Part shown: in pieces, positions 43,936 through 55,577 of the stretch
How positions within the stretch are numbered: the stretch's first letter is position 1
How the letters are laid out: each line of letters starts with the position of its first letter
Notes under the pieces: model-generated
The model's database searches: none
Seen by the model: the letters and a program-made list of their open reading frames with translations, nothing else
Told to the model about the DNA's origin: nothing
Made by a program: the position numbers and the translations under genes
Assembly: GCA_037127255.1 (NCBI GenBank)
Contig: JBANSL010000014.1
Span: 64,061,646-64,125,645 of the forward strand
Length of the DNA stretch: 64,000 nucleotides
Direction of reading: 5' to 3'
DNA from: Persicaria tinctoria
Taxonomy: Eukaryota; Streptophyta; Magnoliopsida; Caryophyllales; Polygonaceae

Positions 43936-46642
43936 TATTTGTAAGGGATTAAAAAATAATTATCCATATAATAAGACTTAATTGATTAAATGTTCACCAC
44001 CAAAGATTTATTAGTTAAATATCCATCGGTCACCCCCTAGCTCCTAGTTGTTGATCGCTTGTAACTATTACAAACAGTTGACAAACGACAGCTGATAAAC
44101 GAAAGTATGACAAACAGCTAACGAAATTATGACAGATAGCTGACAAAAGAAACTATAACAGATAGCTGACAAACGAACTTATTACTAAAATTGATATTTT
44201 CTATTGACAAACACATATTCTAATAAATTCGTTTGTCAGCATATATATTTAGTCACATATATGGACATTTTATTCACATATATTCTAATAATGCTTATAA
44301 AGTAATTGATGGTTTAAGGTGCAAAGTTTAGTAACCAAAAGGAAGAGAGTCATATGGACATTTTAAACTTGAGATCGTCTAAAGTTCAGCAAATCCAACA
44401 TCAACAAGTGATTAAAAAGTGGACATTTCATATAGAAAATGATCCATTATAAGCCAACTTGAAATTCAAAAAGTGCAATTCCAGGAAATGTCTTGGCTTG
44501 AAGAGTTATTCAACCCCATCAATTGACCACTTCTGCAAGGGGAACAACTCAACGTTTCTTTGACAAGACTTACTGCCTTTCTGCATAACATCACAACACA
44601 ACCTTCTTTCTCTGCCAATTGAAATTAACACAACTATAAGTTTCTTGTCAACTTCTTTTTGTCCCCTCCTTCTGGATCTTGCCGGAGCTTCGATCCTCAT
44701 CGGCGGCAGAAAGTGCTGCAAGTGTTGAATTCTAAAAGCAAGTGCTACAAGTGTGGAGACTTCTAGTGGCCTTGAAATTGTTAGGCTGTGTTTTGCCACT
44801 ACATACTCTGCCAACCCACCTCCATGCCGTCAGCCAACGTGAAGGTAGTAATTACAAAATGAAGCAAAAAATTCCAAGTGCCAAACAACATCACATGACC
44901 AAGTAAGAACTTTCAGCATCAAAACTGTTTTTCTTGAAGTAAAACATCAGTCACGACTCCTCCACATTTCAACAACAATTGATCTAAAAGAAATTGATAT
45001 AAAACCTTACATATTGCAAGTGTTGCAAGTGCTGAATTTTATAAGCAAGTGTTAGCAGTCTGAAATTAGATGCACAAAATCAACATTGAACTCACCAACG
45101 ACACAAAATTAGCATATAAGACAAAAAGAAAAAGAGTAAAAAGAAGAAGAATAAAATTAGATGCACAAAATCAACTTATAAGATATTAAAAAAAAGACAC
45201 AAGATCAACATTGAACTCACCAAAAGACACAAAATTAGCATATAAGATACAAAAAAAAAAAGTAAAATTAGATGCACACTAATCTTAATCTATTTTCTTC
45301 ACCTAAATATATAAAAGTTAAGAAGTCATATAGACAGATGTTGAACAAGGTGAAACATGACAGTTTTATTGTTTGTGTTAAGGAACTAAACCCCAAGCAT
45401 TAAGCTTGCAAAATTGATTAATGATGATTGACCACCACCTAGCATTGTATTGAATCACATGAAACAAAACGATCTCAAACACTCACACTCACACTCGCCT
45501 ACTAAGCATAAATTTAAAGCTTAATAAGTTTCGAATTCTATAAGCAAGTGTTGACAGTATGAAATTAGATGCACAAATCAGCATTGAGCTCACCAAAGAA
45601 ACAAAATCAACATATAAGAGTAAAAAAAAGAAGAGTAAAATTAGATGCACAAAATCAGCTTATAAGATATAAAACAAGACACAAAATCAACTTTGAACTC
45701 ACCAAAAGACACAAAATCAACATATAAAATACAAAAAAAGAAGAAGCAAAATTAGATGCATACTAATCTTAATCTATTTTCTTCACCTAAATCAACATAT
45801 GAGATATAAAAGTCAAGAACTCGTATATAAAGTTATATATCTTAACGAATAAGTGCACTATACGAAGTCAACATATCCAATATAACACATCAAATGCTAG
45901 GATACACCAAAAAACATGCCTAGGAGGTAACATGATTTAGGTAGGTAGCACCAATCTCATCTTCTTCGATCTCGAGAAGCCAAAGTCAGCATCGTGCCAA
46001 TACAACCTCAAGAAGCAAAAGTCAGCATTTGATGAGTAACCTTTGTGAGGAAAGTAAAAAAAAATCAAACTGCCCGATCAAATGGTTGCTAAATTATCAA
46101 GTAATTCAACAATTTTGCTTGATCTACAAGCGAACATTCAATTGCAGACCACCAAGCGGACATCCAACTGTGCAAACTTCAAAATCGTTTGTTTACATAT
46201 TCAATGTCATCATGTCGCCCAAACCAGTTGATTCCCTGATGCACACCCTGTCAAAAGTTAATAGACAAATAAGTCTTATAAGCCTACCACTAGCGATTCC
46301 GAAGAAGAAGCTTTGCCTGGGTTTAAACAACAAAGTTGTGCAACAAGATAAATAAGCGGACAATCATTAAAAGCCAAGAAGAGAAATTTCTGACAATCTG
46401 AAATCATGCAAGAAGGCGACCTTAGTTATGTCGGGGAGTTGGCCTGGGAGTCAGTGGAGAAGTCAGAGGAGTCCTCAACGAAATCCCTCTTCTTCATGGA
46501 GACTTCAACACTGGAAGCAACTAACATCGACGATTGTGAGGAGTGCACAAGCCATCGTCTTCTCCCCCTCCATGGATCTACACAGCGACACCGTTATTGA
46601 CAGAGGAGTTCGAGGTCCGCCATCGTCTTTTCCTCCTCCATG
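43936..46642. other. AT-rich DNA with local duplications, no supported gene
   Basis: Short tandem ctgacaaacga-type repeats at 44075-44185. A minus-strand open stretch 44814-44506 (MAEYVVAKHSLTISRPLEVS at its start) and plus-strand stretches at 46029-46355 and 46406-46658 have some coding-like text but no recognised domain. Tandem copies of ctccatggat-acagcga occur at 46568 and 47036. Confidence 0.45.
45040..45830. repeat. Direct duplication of about 290 bp (45040-45325 and 45535-45830)
   Basis: Both copies contain taagcaagtgtt, gaaattagatgcaca, ttgaactcaccaaaagacac and ctaatcttaatctattttct. Each also repeats a 90-base subunit internally. Non-coding. Confidence 0.85.
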
Positions 46643-47034
46643 TAGGGTCGTTATATGAACTGAACAGCTTGAGCTCGAGCTCGACTCGAGATCGGCTCGA
46701 AAAAGCTTGACTCAAGCTCACTCACTTATTTAAACAAGCCGAGCTTGAACAAAATTTTAAGCTCTGTTGAAAGCTCGGCTCGTTCGAATAAAGCTCGAAT
46801 AGCTCGAACTCTATGGAATTTCTAAAATTTCCCTTAAGTTAACATGTTATAACCAAGTATAACTACTTAAAACTCGAAAAAAGCTCGGCTCGAGCTCGTT
46901 CATTTCCTAAACAAGTAAATCTTGATCAAAATAAAAAGCCCGTTTAAAAATTAGGCTTGGCTTGGCTCGAGCTCGTTTAACAAATGAAGCAAGCTTGAAC
47001 ATATCAAGCTCATCTTGTTCGGCTCGAATAACAC
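46643..47034. mobile_element. Small hAT-like element with GAGCTCG-rich arms (392 bp)
   Basis: 8-bp TSD cctccatg (46635-46642 and 47035-47042). Ends tagggtcgttat and (reverse complement) gtgttattcg, an imperfect TIR. Both arms consist of gctcgagctcg, cggctcga and aagctcg repeats, as at 27106-27575. No coding region. It interrupted a locally duplicated sequence. Confidence 0.75.
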
Positions 47035-47084
47035 CCTCCATGGATATGCACAGCGAGCCTGAGGTGGCGGAGGAGTTCACTTTG

Positions 47085-47430
47085 TCCACTCCTATTTAAA
47101 TTTCATCTCTAGTTATGATAGCTCATTCACCCTTCTATAAAATTAAAAAGGAAATGGCCACCGAAGTGTTCACTGTGTATTTAGAACTTTACATTTGTGT
47201 AAATATATCTTATAAGTTTTAACTTCAACTCGGTGAGATTAGTTTTGCATATTGAAACGTGATTTTCGTTATATATATTTCATTTCATGTGTATCAACAC
47301 TTGAATCAAAATAACTGTCAAACAAGCTCACCCAAACAGATGAAGGCTTCGATAATTAATTCTTACAGGAGCAAATCTCACTTATCACAAAACTAAGATG
47401 CCATAGGTTGAGCCAAAAAAAAAGAAGGTA
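47085..47430. repeat. Dispersed repeat, copy 2 (partner at 33636-33990)
   Basis: Same order of shared phrases as copy 1, ending in an A run (47415-47424) just before the outer LTR. Confidence 0.75.
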
Positions 47431-47927
47431 AGTGATAATGCATATTTCATATAGGCATTATAGATGTTTCTTATTGCAATTAGGTAGTGGCTTTGCTATT
47501 GTTTGAGTCTAGTTCCATATATTACTGGTGAAGTATTAGAGTTCGGAATCTATGCGTTTTCAGTGTTTATTCTGCAACATTACATTCCGACCTTGGATGA
47601 ACTTTGGGAAGAGCTTAATAAGCATGTCTTGGAGCATATGGAGGCTATAGAGGAGCTAAGGTAGAGCAAGGAGGTACGACATTGGAATCCGTTGAAGGAA
47701 ATTGAAGAACGTCGGACACTGAAGAGACGGCGCTCGCTGCCCCTTGCATGACGCACGCCATGGGTCTGATTCCGGAAACGTGGTTTTGGATCCAAAGCAA
47801 TATTTTATATTATTTTCTTGTATTTCCTACTAGGGTTTTTGCCGACCCTTGTGAGACCTATTTTAGGTTGTTTTCAGTTTGTTCTTAAGAAGAGACGTTA
47901 CAATTGAGAGAGATTTTGTGAGACTAT

Positions 47928-49616
47928 TGTTGTGAGCCTAAATTGTCGTGTTTTTCACTAACTTTTATATCGATTTCTGCATGCATTTCATATCATTGGG
48001 TTAGAATTATACAGAATCTATGTAGTTTATGCTTATTTTCCAAATTATGGAGTCTACACTAGTTTCTGTTTAATTTTGCAGAAATCAGGACGTTTTACAA
48101 CAATTCGGAGAAGGAAGGAAATCATGAGAGAGCTCGAGGTCGAATATAGAAAGTCCAAGGTCGAGTAGCAGCTGAACCAGAACACATCGAGCAAAGAAGA
48201 AGGAAGAAAGCAATCAACGGGACTAGTCGACGTCGACTACATCTAGTCGATGTCGAGTAATTTGATCGTCCTCAGCATCATCACCCGAGATCGAGCACAA
48301 GACGAGCACAGAAATCACTCGAGTAGAAGAAATCTACTCGACGTCGAGGACTTTACTCGATGTCGAGTATCTGTCGAGTGTCCGAATCCTAGTCGAGCTC
48401 GATCATAATCCGAGGAGAACAAGACACCTACTCGACGTTCGAATACATTACTCGATGTCGAGTACTTTCCAGCATCAATCCGAGTCGAAATCGAGGGGAA
48501 TCCGAGTGGTTGAGCTTGCTTCTACACCAAGTCACGTGGGAAATCTATCAAGAAGGTGAAGATCTATCAAGTTGAAGATATTTATCCACTTTAGTCTTAC
48601 TTACCTCAGGGATTTATTTGTTTTGTTTCCATCTTTTATCATAAAGCTTTAGATAGATAGTTGTAGATATAGAGAGAATATTATTTCCTTGGATAGCGAG
48701 GATTGAATACTATAAATAAGGCCTTAGAGGCTGATTTTAGGAATAATCCAATCCAACAACATTCCAATTTACAACATAGATAGCGAGATAGAGTTTAGAG
48801 AGTTTTTCGAGAGAGCTTGGAGCCGAGAGGTGTTTTGTCTTGCGAGAGCAGATTTGGCTTCGATCGGTTGTAAGCTTTCGTTTGATTAATGCAATTTAGT
48901 TTCTTGAAATTATTGATGTGTATTTTTATGATGAAGAGCGAGTAGTCACCCATCTTCTAGGGTCGAGGTGAGCCCGACAGTAGCCATGTAAGGTAATGCA
49001 ACAAAGGCACAACTTTTAATGCAATTTCATCTTCTATCTCTACGAGCATGATTCTTCTGCGGCAGTCGAAGGTGATCCTTGTTTGTGTTATTGAAGCGAA
49101 AGTGATCTTAATACAATTTAGATTAATTATGTGAAAAGGGTTAGTAACAATTAGGGTTTATACGAAAGCCTCTATCTTCCTACTTGTTAATGAGAACAGT
49201 TATTTGATGAAAAGGCATGATCTTTTATACTTTTAGCATGATTCTTATATGGTTATCGTTGTGGTGTTGATACCCCAATTCTAGAAGTCTTTTATATTAT
49301 TGAATTCCTACAAATTTCGTGTTGCTTCTGTTTTATTTTCGTCACAAAGCTAAGGTTTTTACTCTGCGAAACTGCTCGAGATCGACAGCACTGGCCGACG
49401 TCGAGGAGTCTGGTCGACGTCGAGAAGCCTTCTGGTCGATTTCGAGAGGATTTAGGAGCTTGAAAGGCGAGCGCTGACACGCTTCCTCGTGGATACGATC
49501 TTGAGTCCCTTCCACTACAACGGGAGGAAGTCTTGTAATTTTTATTTGCGTGGTTCAGGGATTCAGTTTGAGATTTATATTTGATATTTATTTTGCTACT
49601 CGATTTCCTCCTAACA
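47928..49616 (+). mobile_element. 5' LTR of the Athila-like element
   Basis: 1689 bases, tgttgtgagcc to cctaaca. TATA box tataaata at 48711-48718. TCGA-N2-TCGA motif clusters at about 48225-48500 and 49378-49450. Same family as the solo LTR 5617-7486, but its motifs are mainly gacgtc/gatgtc centred rather than gatatc. Confidence 0.9.
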
Positions 49617-49621
49617 AATTT

Positions 49622-49639
49622 TGGCGTCGTTGCCGGGGA
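49622..49639 (+). other. Primer binding site, tRNA-Asp type
   Basis: tggcgtcgttgccgggga, six bases after the LTR end. It differs at one position (t for c) from the complement of the 3' end of plant tRNA-Asp, the usual Athila primer. Confidence 0.88.
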
Positions 49640-49906
49640 AGCAATCAATCGCGCCCTTTTTAGTTCCTTTTTACCCTCTTTTTCTATTTCTTTTTATTTT
49701 TCAGGTGCATGTGAAAAACTGATCGCACACCTATCGACCCAATTCTTGAACCTAAACGCCTTTTCCACCTTCAGCAAAGGATAAGGAGGAGACTGATGTC
49801 GACAACTAATAACGAGAATGAGGTCCAGCTCACACCAGCGCAAGAGCTTGAGCAACACCACCTACGGATTGAGAAATTCACCATCAGAGAAGCAGAGTAC
49901 GCCCAA

Positions 49907-51353
49907 TGATAGCATGCATTGAGGTAGGCATATTAGGATGCATTTAGCATGATTTAGATGTGCATAACGTATAGTTTAAGCTAGATTTGCATTTATACTT
50001 GTTTTGTTGCTGAAGTCGGAATCTACACGCTTTTATGGATTATTTCAGGTATATGTTGATCCAACGAGGAATGAGGAAGCTCATGGATGAAGGAAGAGTG
50101 AAGAGGAGGAAGAAAAGTGAAGAGCACGGGAGCGGAGTCGAATTTCGAGAGTCTAAGTGAAGAACAAGTCAGCAAAAGTTGTCGCCAGACATGCTGAACT
50201 TGTTTCGCACTTTCTGGAGGCTTCGGTTGTCCGATTAACTATTATGACCATGCGTTGGAAAGCTCTTTTCGAGATCTACAACTTTTGTGTTCACATCGGG
50301 ACCAAATTCGAAGAGGAAAAATCGCTGAGAACAGTAAAAGCCGCCCCGCGGCCAAGGAAACCGCCCCGTGGCCCGAAGCTCTAACGAAGGATTTCGCTGA
50401 TCGCCTGGCCGCCCCGCGGCCTGGGTTGGCTGCCCCGCGGCCTCTGCAGAAACGCCGAATCTGCTAATGGGCTTTTTATCTCTTTAATTTGGTTTTTAGA
50501 ATTATTATTTGGCCGACTCTTTTGAGACTATTTAAGTACTATTATGGTTATTTTCTTATAGATCTAACTCATCGTCTAATTCCATAACTCTTATACACTT
50601 GGGGATTATCAATTGAGAGAACCTTATAGAGGAGCCTCCATGGTCATGGAGTGCTAAACTCTTCCGTTTCGTCTATGGATTGAAGCTTTGAGTTTGATAA
50701 AGTTGTGAGATTTCTATTCTTGTTCTATTCCTATTGATTCGTATTGATTCTTTTGCGAATATTGATGATTTCTTCTAGTCCGTACAACTAGTTGAGATTA
50801 TTGCTAGGATTTTGTAGATTCCTCGTAGCGAACCTTAATCCATAGTAGCAATTATGCCTTTTTAGGACTCGTAGGATTAAACTGGTGTGTAGAGAATCAA
50901 TTATATGTTAAATAGTGACTCGTAGCTTGGTGTTGCATATATCCTGGCTAATCCTTAATCTTAATGCTACTATTAGGTTGAATCTTGACCGTGTTAGGGT
51001 TATCTAATTAGTAAGGGTTACTAGGACTCGTAGGACTAGTAATTTAAACAAGATCAGGACATGAACAATAATAGGATGAGAAGAGAACTTGAAGAAGAAT
51101 CGATGATCAATCAACCAAACTAAAGTGGATGTTTATAGATGGAACTATTTTCTCAATTGTTATTTCTACTAACTTGTTTATAGTTTATTTTCTCATCTTC
51201 AATCACCAAAACCCCTCTTTCCTACTAATTGGTAAATATACATTGCTTAGGAATACTTGATTCTCTGTGGGATCGACCTCTTACTTGCTTACTATACTAG
51301 TTTGTAGGTTTGAGTTATACTTTGATAGGAACAACGACAGATTCCTCCTGTCA
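49907..51353 (+). mobile_element. Solo LTR of a gypsy-type family inside the Athila-like gag
   Basis: 1447 bases from tgatagcatgc to ctcctgtca. Flanks cccaa (49902-49906) and accaa (51354-51358) form a TSD with one mismatch, and removing one copy restores the gag reading frame. Contains gaccaaattcg-type text and gggatcgacctcttac near the 3' end, shared in reverse with 24351-26310. No internal region remains. Confidence 0.8.
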
Positions 51354-52682
51354 ACCAACGAGAGGCGGAATATCAAGAGAATTAGAAAAGGTGGGAGGCA
51401 AGGGTGGATCATGAAGTTAACGCCAGAAGGGAACTTGAGGAGCAGATTCAGCACGTCCCAGCAAATGCAAAGGCGTATATGCATCTAGAATCACCGATCG
51501 TTCTTCCCCCCGTTAATTATGAAATTCGTCCTTATTTTATTACTGAAATTAGGAGGAATCAATTTAGGGGGAACCCTATGAATGCCCTTTAGAGCATGTC
51601 ACAACGTTTCTAGATTTATGTGAAGCTATTGCAGATAATGCTAATCTAGCTAGAATATTTAAAACTAAAGGCTTTTCGTTGGTCCCTTGCAGAAGTAGCT
51701 TCGCAGTGGCTTGAGGGTTCGCCTGCACAATCTATTCGCACATGGAACGAGTTAAGGGATTTGTTTCTTAACAAGTTCTTTCCCCCTACCAAAACGGCTG
51801 CGCTCAGACAACAAATCACGGCTTTCAGACAAAAGCCAGGGGAGACATTAGCACAGGTTTGGGAGTGCTACAAAAGGCTTCTGAAATCCCGTTCTACGCA
51901 TGGACAGCCACCCTACGTCATCCAAAAGATCATCTTCAACTGACTGGATGCGCCAAAAAAGGATCAGATCAACAATTACACCGCCTACAGGTATCCCGAG
52001 TACACCCCATGGCGTGCTTGGGAAACCTTTGAGACGCTGGGAAACTATGATAACACTTATGGGACTTCTGCGGCCTCAGACAAAAGGTATGAAAGGCTTG
52101 TCCCATCTATGCCCCTATATGTGCCACCTAAAGAAATTGATCCGGACGTCAAGGAACAATTCCACAACGATCAGGTACGTCGTCTCACCAAGCAAGTTAA
52201 ATTCCTTTCTAAAGATAAACCTTGTTTGGAATGTGGGTATGTGAGGCACAACACCACTGTGTGCCCACACGCCGACCAAATACTAGTAGCAGAAACCCAC
52301 GAATAGGCACATTATGCGAGGGAAACTACTCAGGGCAACATCAGCAACAGAACTGGAGCCACTATCGCCAGCCCCAGTATCAAAGAGACCCCCCGCCCTG
52401 CAAAGCTTCTGGTCACCCTGACAGAGAATGTAAGAAAGATGACCTGCAGACGATTCTTGAGGAGATGCGGAGGAGTCACTTAGACAGCAATCAATCAATC
52501 AATTCCATCCATACTCAGCTACACGACATCAACTCTATACTTGGGGAGATTGATATCTAGAGGAAATCCATGGAGACCTAAATAGGTCAATTAGCTACAT
52601 CAATCCCCAAGCAATCAAGTACGCTCCCTAGATCCTCTGAACCTAATACTAAGAATAAATCTATAGGACAGATAGCCGCCAT

Positions 52683-53722
52683 TGATAACTCCCTCCCTTG
52701 AGGAAAATCGAAATAAGTTTCAAAGGCCTTGACAGTATGTCTGTGTCAAAGGTCTTGGATCTTTAACAGTGTTGATGAAATACAAAACCTGCTCTATATG
52801 ATATCTTGTTCGAAATATTATTTAATATTCTTATATACTTCCATTATATTATTATGTATATATCTAACCTTTCAGGAAGTATTTTTCGAATGATTTCCTT
52901 CCTTGTGATATAATTTGAGAAGATTCAAATCGGAAAGATTGTGGCCTTCGAAGTTTCCAAAGATAGAAGATCCAGCTCAAGCCATGATCTAGACTAGCCG
53001 TTGGAGAAGATCCTTGGCGCCGATTTGTCTCAATATAAAGAGAAGGAAGATGAAGACAGAACACACATTCATTGAACACGAGCCTTTCATACACTCCAAG
53101 CCTTCAAGAGAAATCTGTCTTCGTGTGCTCTCTGCTTGTCCTAAGAGTCTGTTATTTTATTTCAAAGCATTTGAGAGTTACACAGTGAGCTTATAGGATA
53201 TATTCAGTTATAGTGTTATACTCGAGAGTTTGTAACTCGGGAAGTGAACACTAGGGGATTGATTCACTAAGTGTAAGAGGATTGTACTTGATAGCATAGA
53301 GAGGTGGGGCTCTTCTAGATTGGTCTAGGACTCTAAGGGAACGTGAGTTGACTAGATTGCAATTGTATAGGAGAGAGGCTTCTCAGGGAGCTACTAGGAT
53401 CCTAAGTCTTGTAAATCAATAAAAGTCGGTTGAATCCTAGGGTTATGGAAGAACCCTAGGCGGGGACGTAGGCCAAGTTCGTGCCGAACCTCGTAAACAA
53501 CTCATCGAGTCCTTTATTTATTGCTTTACCTTATTTTCGCACTTGGTTCGAATTGTTTAACGTTGTGATTCAGGTTTTCATAGAAAAGACTAAGCTAATC
53601 TTAAAGGGTTTTGGCACGAGCTTCAAAAGTCTTGAGAGTTTCTGCGAAAATTCGGCATACTCTATTCAACCCCTCTTCTAGAGTATTTCTATATTACTTA
53701 GTTTTATATTATCGAACCTTCA
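52683..53722 (+). mobile_element. 5' LTR of the copia element
   Basis: 1040 bases, tgataactccctccc to cgaaccttca. TATA at 53034-53039 (caatataaag), polyadenylation-like aataaa at 53418-53423. Confidence 0.95.
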
Positions 53723-53724
53723 AT

Positions 53725-53736
53725 TGGTATCAGAGC
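53725..53736 (+). other. Primer binding site, initiator tRNA-Met
   Basis: tggtatcagagc, two bases after the 5' LTR. Confidence 0.95.
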
Positions 53737-53781
53737 TTTACTCACTGCTTTTTGATCTAACAATCTTGTGAGTTTTCGATC

Positions 53782-55497
53782 ATGTCTGGTGAAGCAAGCG
53801 GAGGATTTGCACAGGGAAGGTCCACGAGCAGACCACCACTCTTTGTAGGAAACAACTTGGTCCACTGGAGATCCTTGATGAAGATGTTCATTATAGATCA
53901 AGATTTGGAACTTTGGAACATTATAGAGAATGGTCTGAAAATTCCAGAGAAAGACGGACCAAATGGAACCAAAGTCGCAAAGAAGGAGTCTGAATACATC
54001 CAAGCGGATCTTGAACTCGTCTCCAAAAACTACAGGGCTATTAACTTACTTTATTGTGGTCTTAGCACTGATGAGTTTAACCGTATTTCATCTTGTAGGT
54101 CAGCTAAAGAGATTTGGGACAAACTGGTCGTCACCTATGAAGGAACGAGCCAAGTGAAAGACACCAAGATCAGCATCTTCCTTCGAAAGTATGAGCTTTT
54201 CAAAATGAAGTCTGATGAGTCAATTAAGGCCATGTTCACACGATTCACAAAAATCACCAACAACCTTGACTCTCTCGGCAAGACCTTTACAAACGTTGAG
54301 AAACTGAGGAAGATACTGAGGTGTCTCTCAAAAGAAAAGTGGGGTCCTAAAGTAACAGCCATAGAGGAAGCCCAAGACCTCACCACTCTACCTCTTCATG
54401 ACCTACTTGGGAAACTGATCACGCATGAGATGATTCTTAATGAAGACGATGGAGAACTTCCAGCTAGCACTAAGAACTTGGCACTCAAGTCTAAGAAGGA
54501 TGAGCCTAAAGATGGATCTGATTCCGAAGATGAGGATGACGATGAGGATGATCCTTTTGCTCTTATCACAAGAGGCCTTGCTCGAATTCTCAAAATGAAG
54601 AAACAAGTCAACAACAAGGATGGATCAGAGTCTTCTAAATTTCGAGGTAAGCCTCAATACAACAAGTATGATAAGAAGACTAAACCTTTGTCTTGTTTTG
54701 AATGTGGTGAAACAGATCATCTTGTGAAGGATTGCCCTCAAAAGACAAAGAGCCAGTCTAAGAAGGGTGACAAATGGAAGAAGAAAGCCATGGTGGCAAC
54801 TTGGAGCGATTCTGACTCTGACTCCGATGATGAGAAGGCCAATATTTGTCTTATGGCCTCAAAAGATGAATCCCACGATGAGAATTTTGAAGCTACTGTA
54901 AGAGAACTTATGGCAAGTCCAAAAGAGGTATTATCGGAATTCCTTTCTAATATGATTGCCAATGAAGAGAAACTTATTGCCCAGTCTAACATTCTTATTA
55001 AGAGAACTGTGGACCAGGAAAAAACTATTGAGGATCTGTCTATGAGGATAAAAAGTCTTGAAGCTTCTTATTCAGGTCTTGACATTAAAGTCAAGACGCT
55101 TGACTCAGAGAAATCTGAACTCAAGCAAGATCTCTCCTCTCTAAGAAATGAGGATCATGACTTAGAGAACGAGAAGATCTCCTTGAATAATAAGATTCAA
55201 GATCAACAGACAGCCCTCATAAGTTTTACCAAATCCAAAGGCACTCTTGATAGGATGTTGGGTGAGCAACAAAGTTCTCTAAACAAAAGTGGTATTGGTT
55301 ACAATCCAAGGTTTTTAAAGAAGCGGCACATTACCACCTTTGTAAAGGCAAAAGGAAGCAGAACCTCTCCTATATGTCACCACTATGCTAGAAAGGGACA
55401 TGTAAAAGAGACCTGCCCCTATAGAAGAAAGGATCCTTATATCATTCGTAATACTTTTCCTGTTCATTTGAAAAAAGAACGGATAACACAAGTTTAG
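53782..55497 (+). CDS. copia gag (capsid-like, zinc knuckle), ends at a premature TAG
   Basis: 571 residues. The N-terminal half is a UBN2-type gag domain (WRSLMKMFIIDQDLELWNII, CRSAKEIWDKLVVTYEG, LRCLSKEKWGPKVTAIEEA). An acidic stretch follows (SDSEDEDDDEDDP). Zinc knuckle C305-x2-C308-x4-H313-x4-C318 (CFECGETDHLVKDCP), then a coiled-coil-like region (about 395-490). A second knuckle near 530 (CHHYARKGHVKETC) has Tyr where Cys is expected. The TAG at 55495-55497 stands before VPK, where related polyproteins have a Trp, so gag and pol were probably one frame. Role: forms the particle and packages RNA. Confidence 0.9.
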   Translation: MSGEASGGFAQGRSTSRPPLFVGNNLVHWRSLMKMFIIDQDLELWNIIENGLKIPEKDGPNGTKVAKKESEYIQADLELVSKNYRAINLLYCGLSTDEFNRISSCRSAKEIWDKLVVTYEGTSQVKDTKISIFLRKYELFKMKSDESIKAMFTRFTKITNNLDSLGKTFTNVEKLRKILRCLSKEKWGPKVTAIEEAQDLTTLPLHDLLGKLITHEMILNEDDGELPASTKNLALKSKKDEPKDGSDSEDEDDDEDDPFALITRGLARILKMKKQVNNKDGSESSKFRGKPQYNKYDKKTKPLSCFECGETDHLVKDCPQKTKSQSKKGDKWKKKAMVATWSDSDSDSDDEKANICLMASKDESHDENFEATVRELMASPKEVLSEFLSNMIANEEKLIAQSNILIKRTVDQEKTIEDLSMRIKSLEASYSGLDIKVKTLDSEKSELKQDLSSLRNEDHDLENEKISLNNKIQDQQTALISFTKSKGTLDRMLGEQQSSLNKSGIGYNPRFLKKRHITTFVKAKGSRTSPICHHYARKGHVKETCPYRRKDPYIIRNTFPVHLKKERITQV

Positions 55498-55577
55498 GTT
55501 CCAAAAGACACTATTTTACCAAATATGGTTTATCCCAATAATGGATCCAAATTTGCTTATTGGTCTAACCACAAAGG

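Noticed and set aside
52864..53094. 76-codon minus-strand open frame present in both copia LTRs (also 61561-61791)
   Set aside because: Lies antisense across the LTR promoter; duplicated only because LTRs are duplicated.
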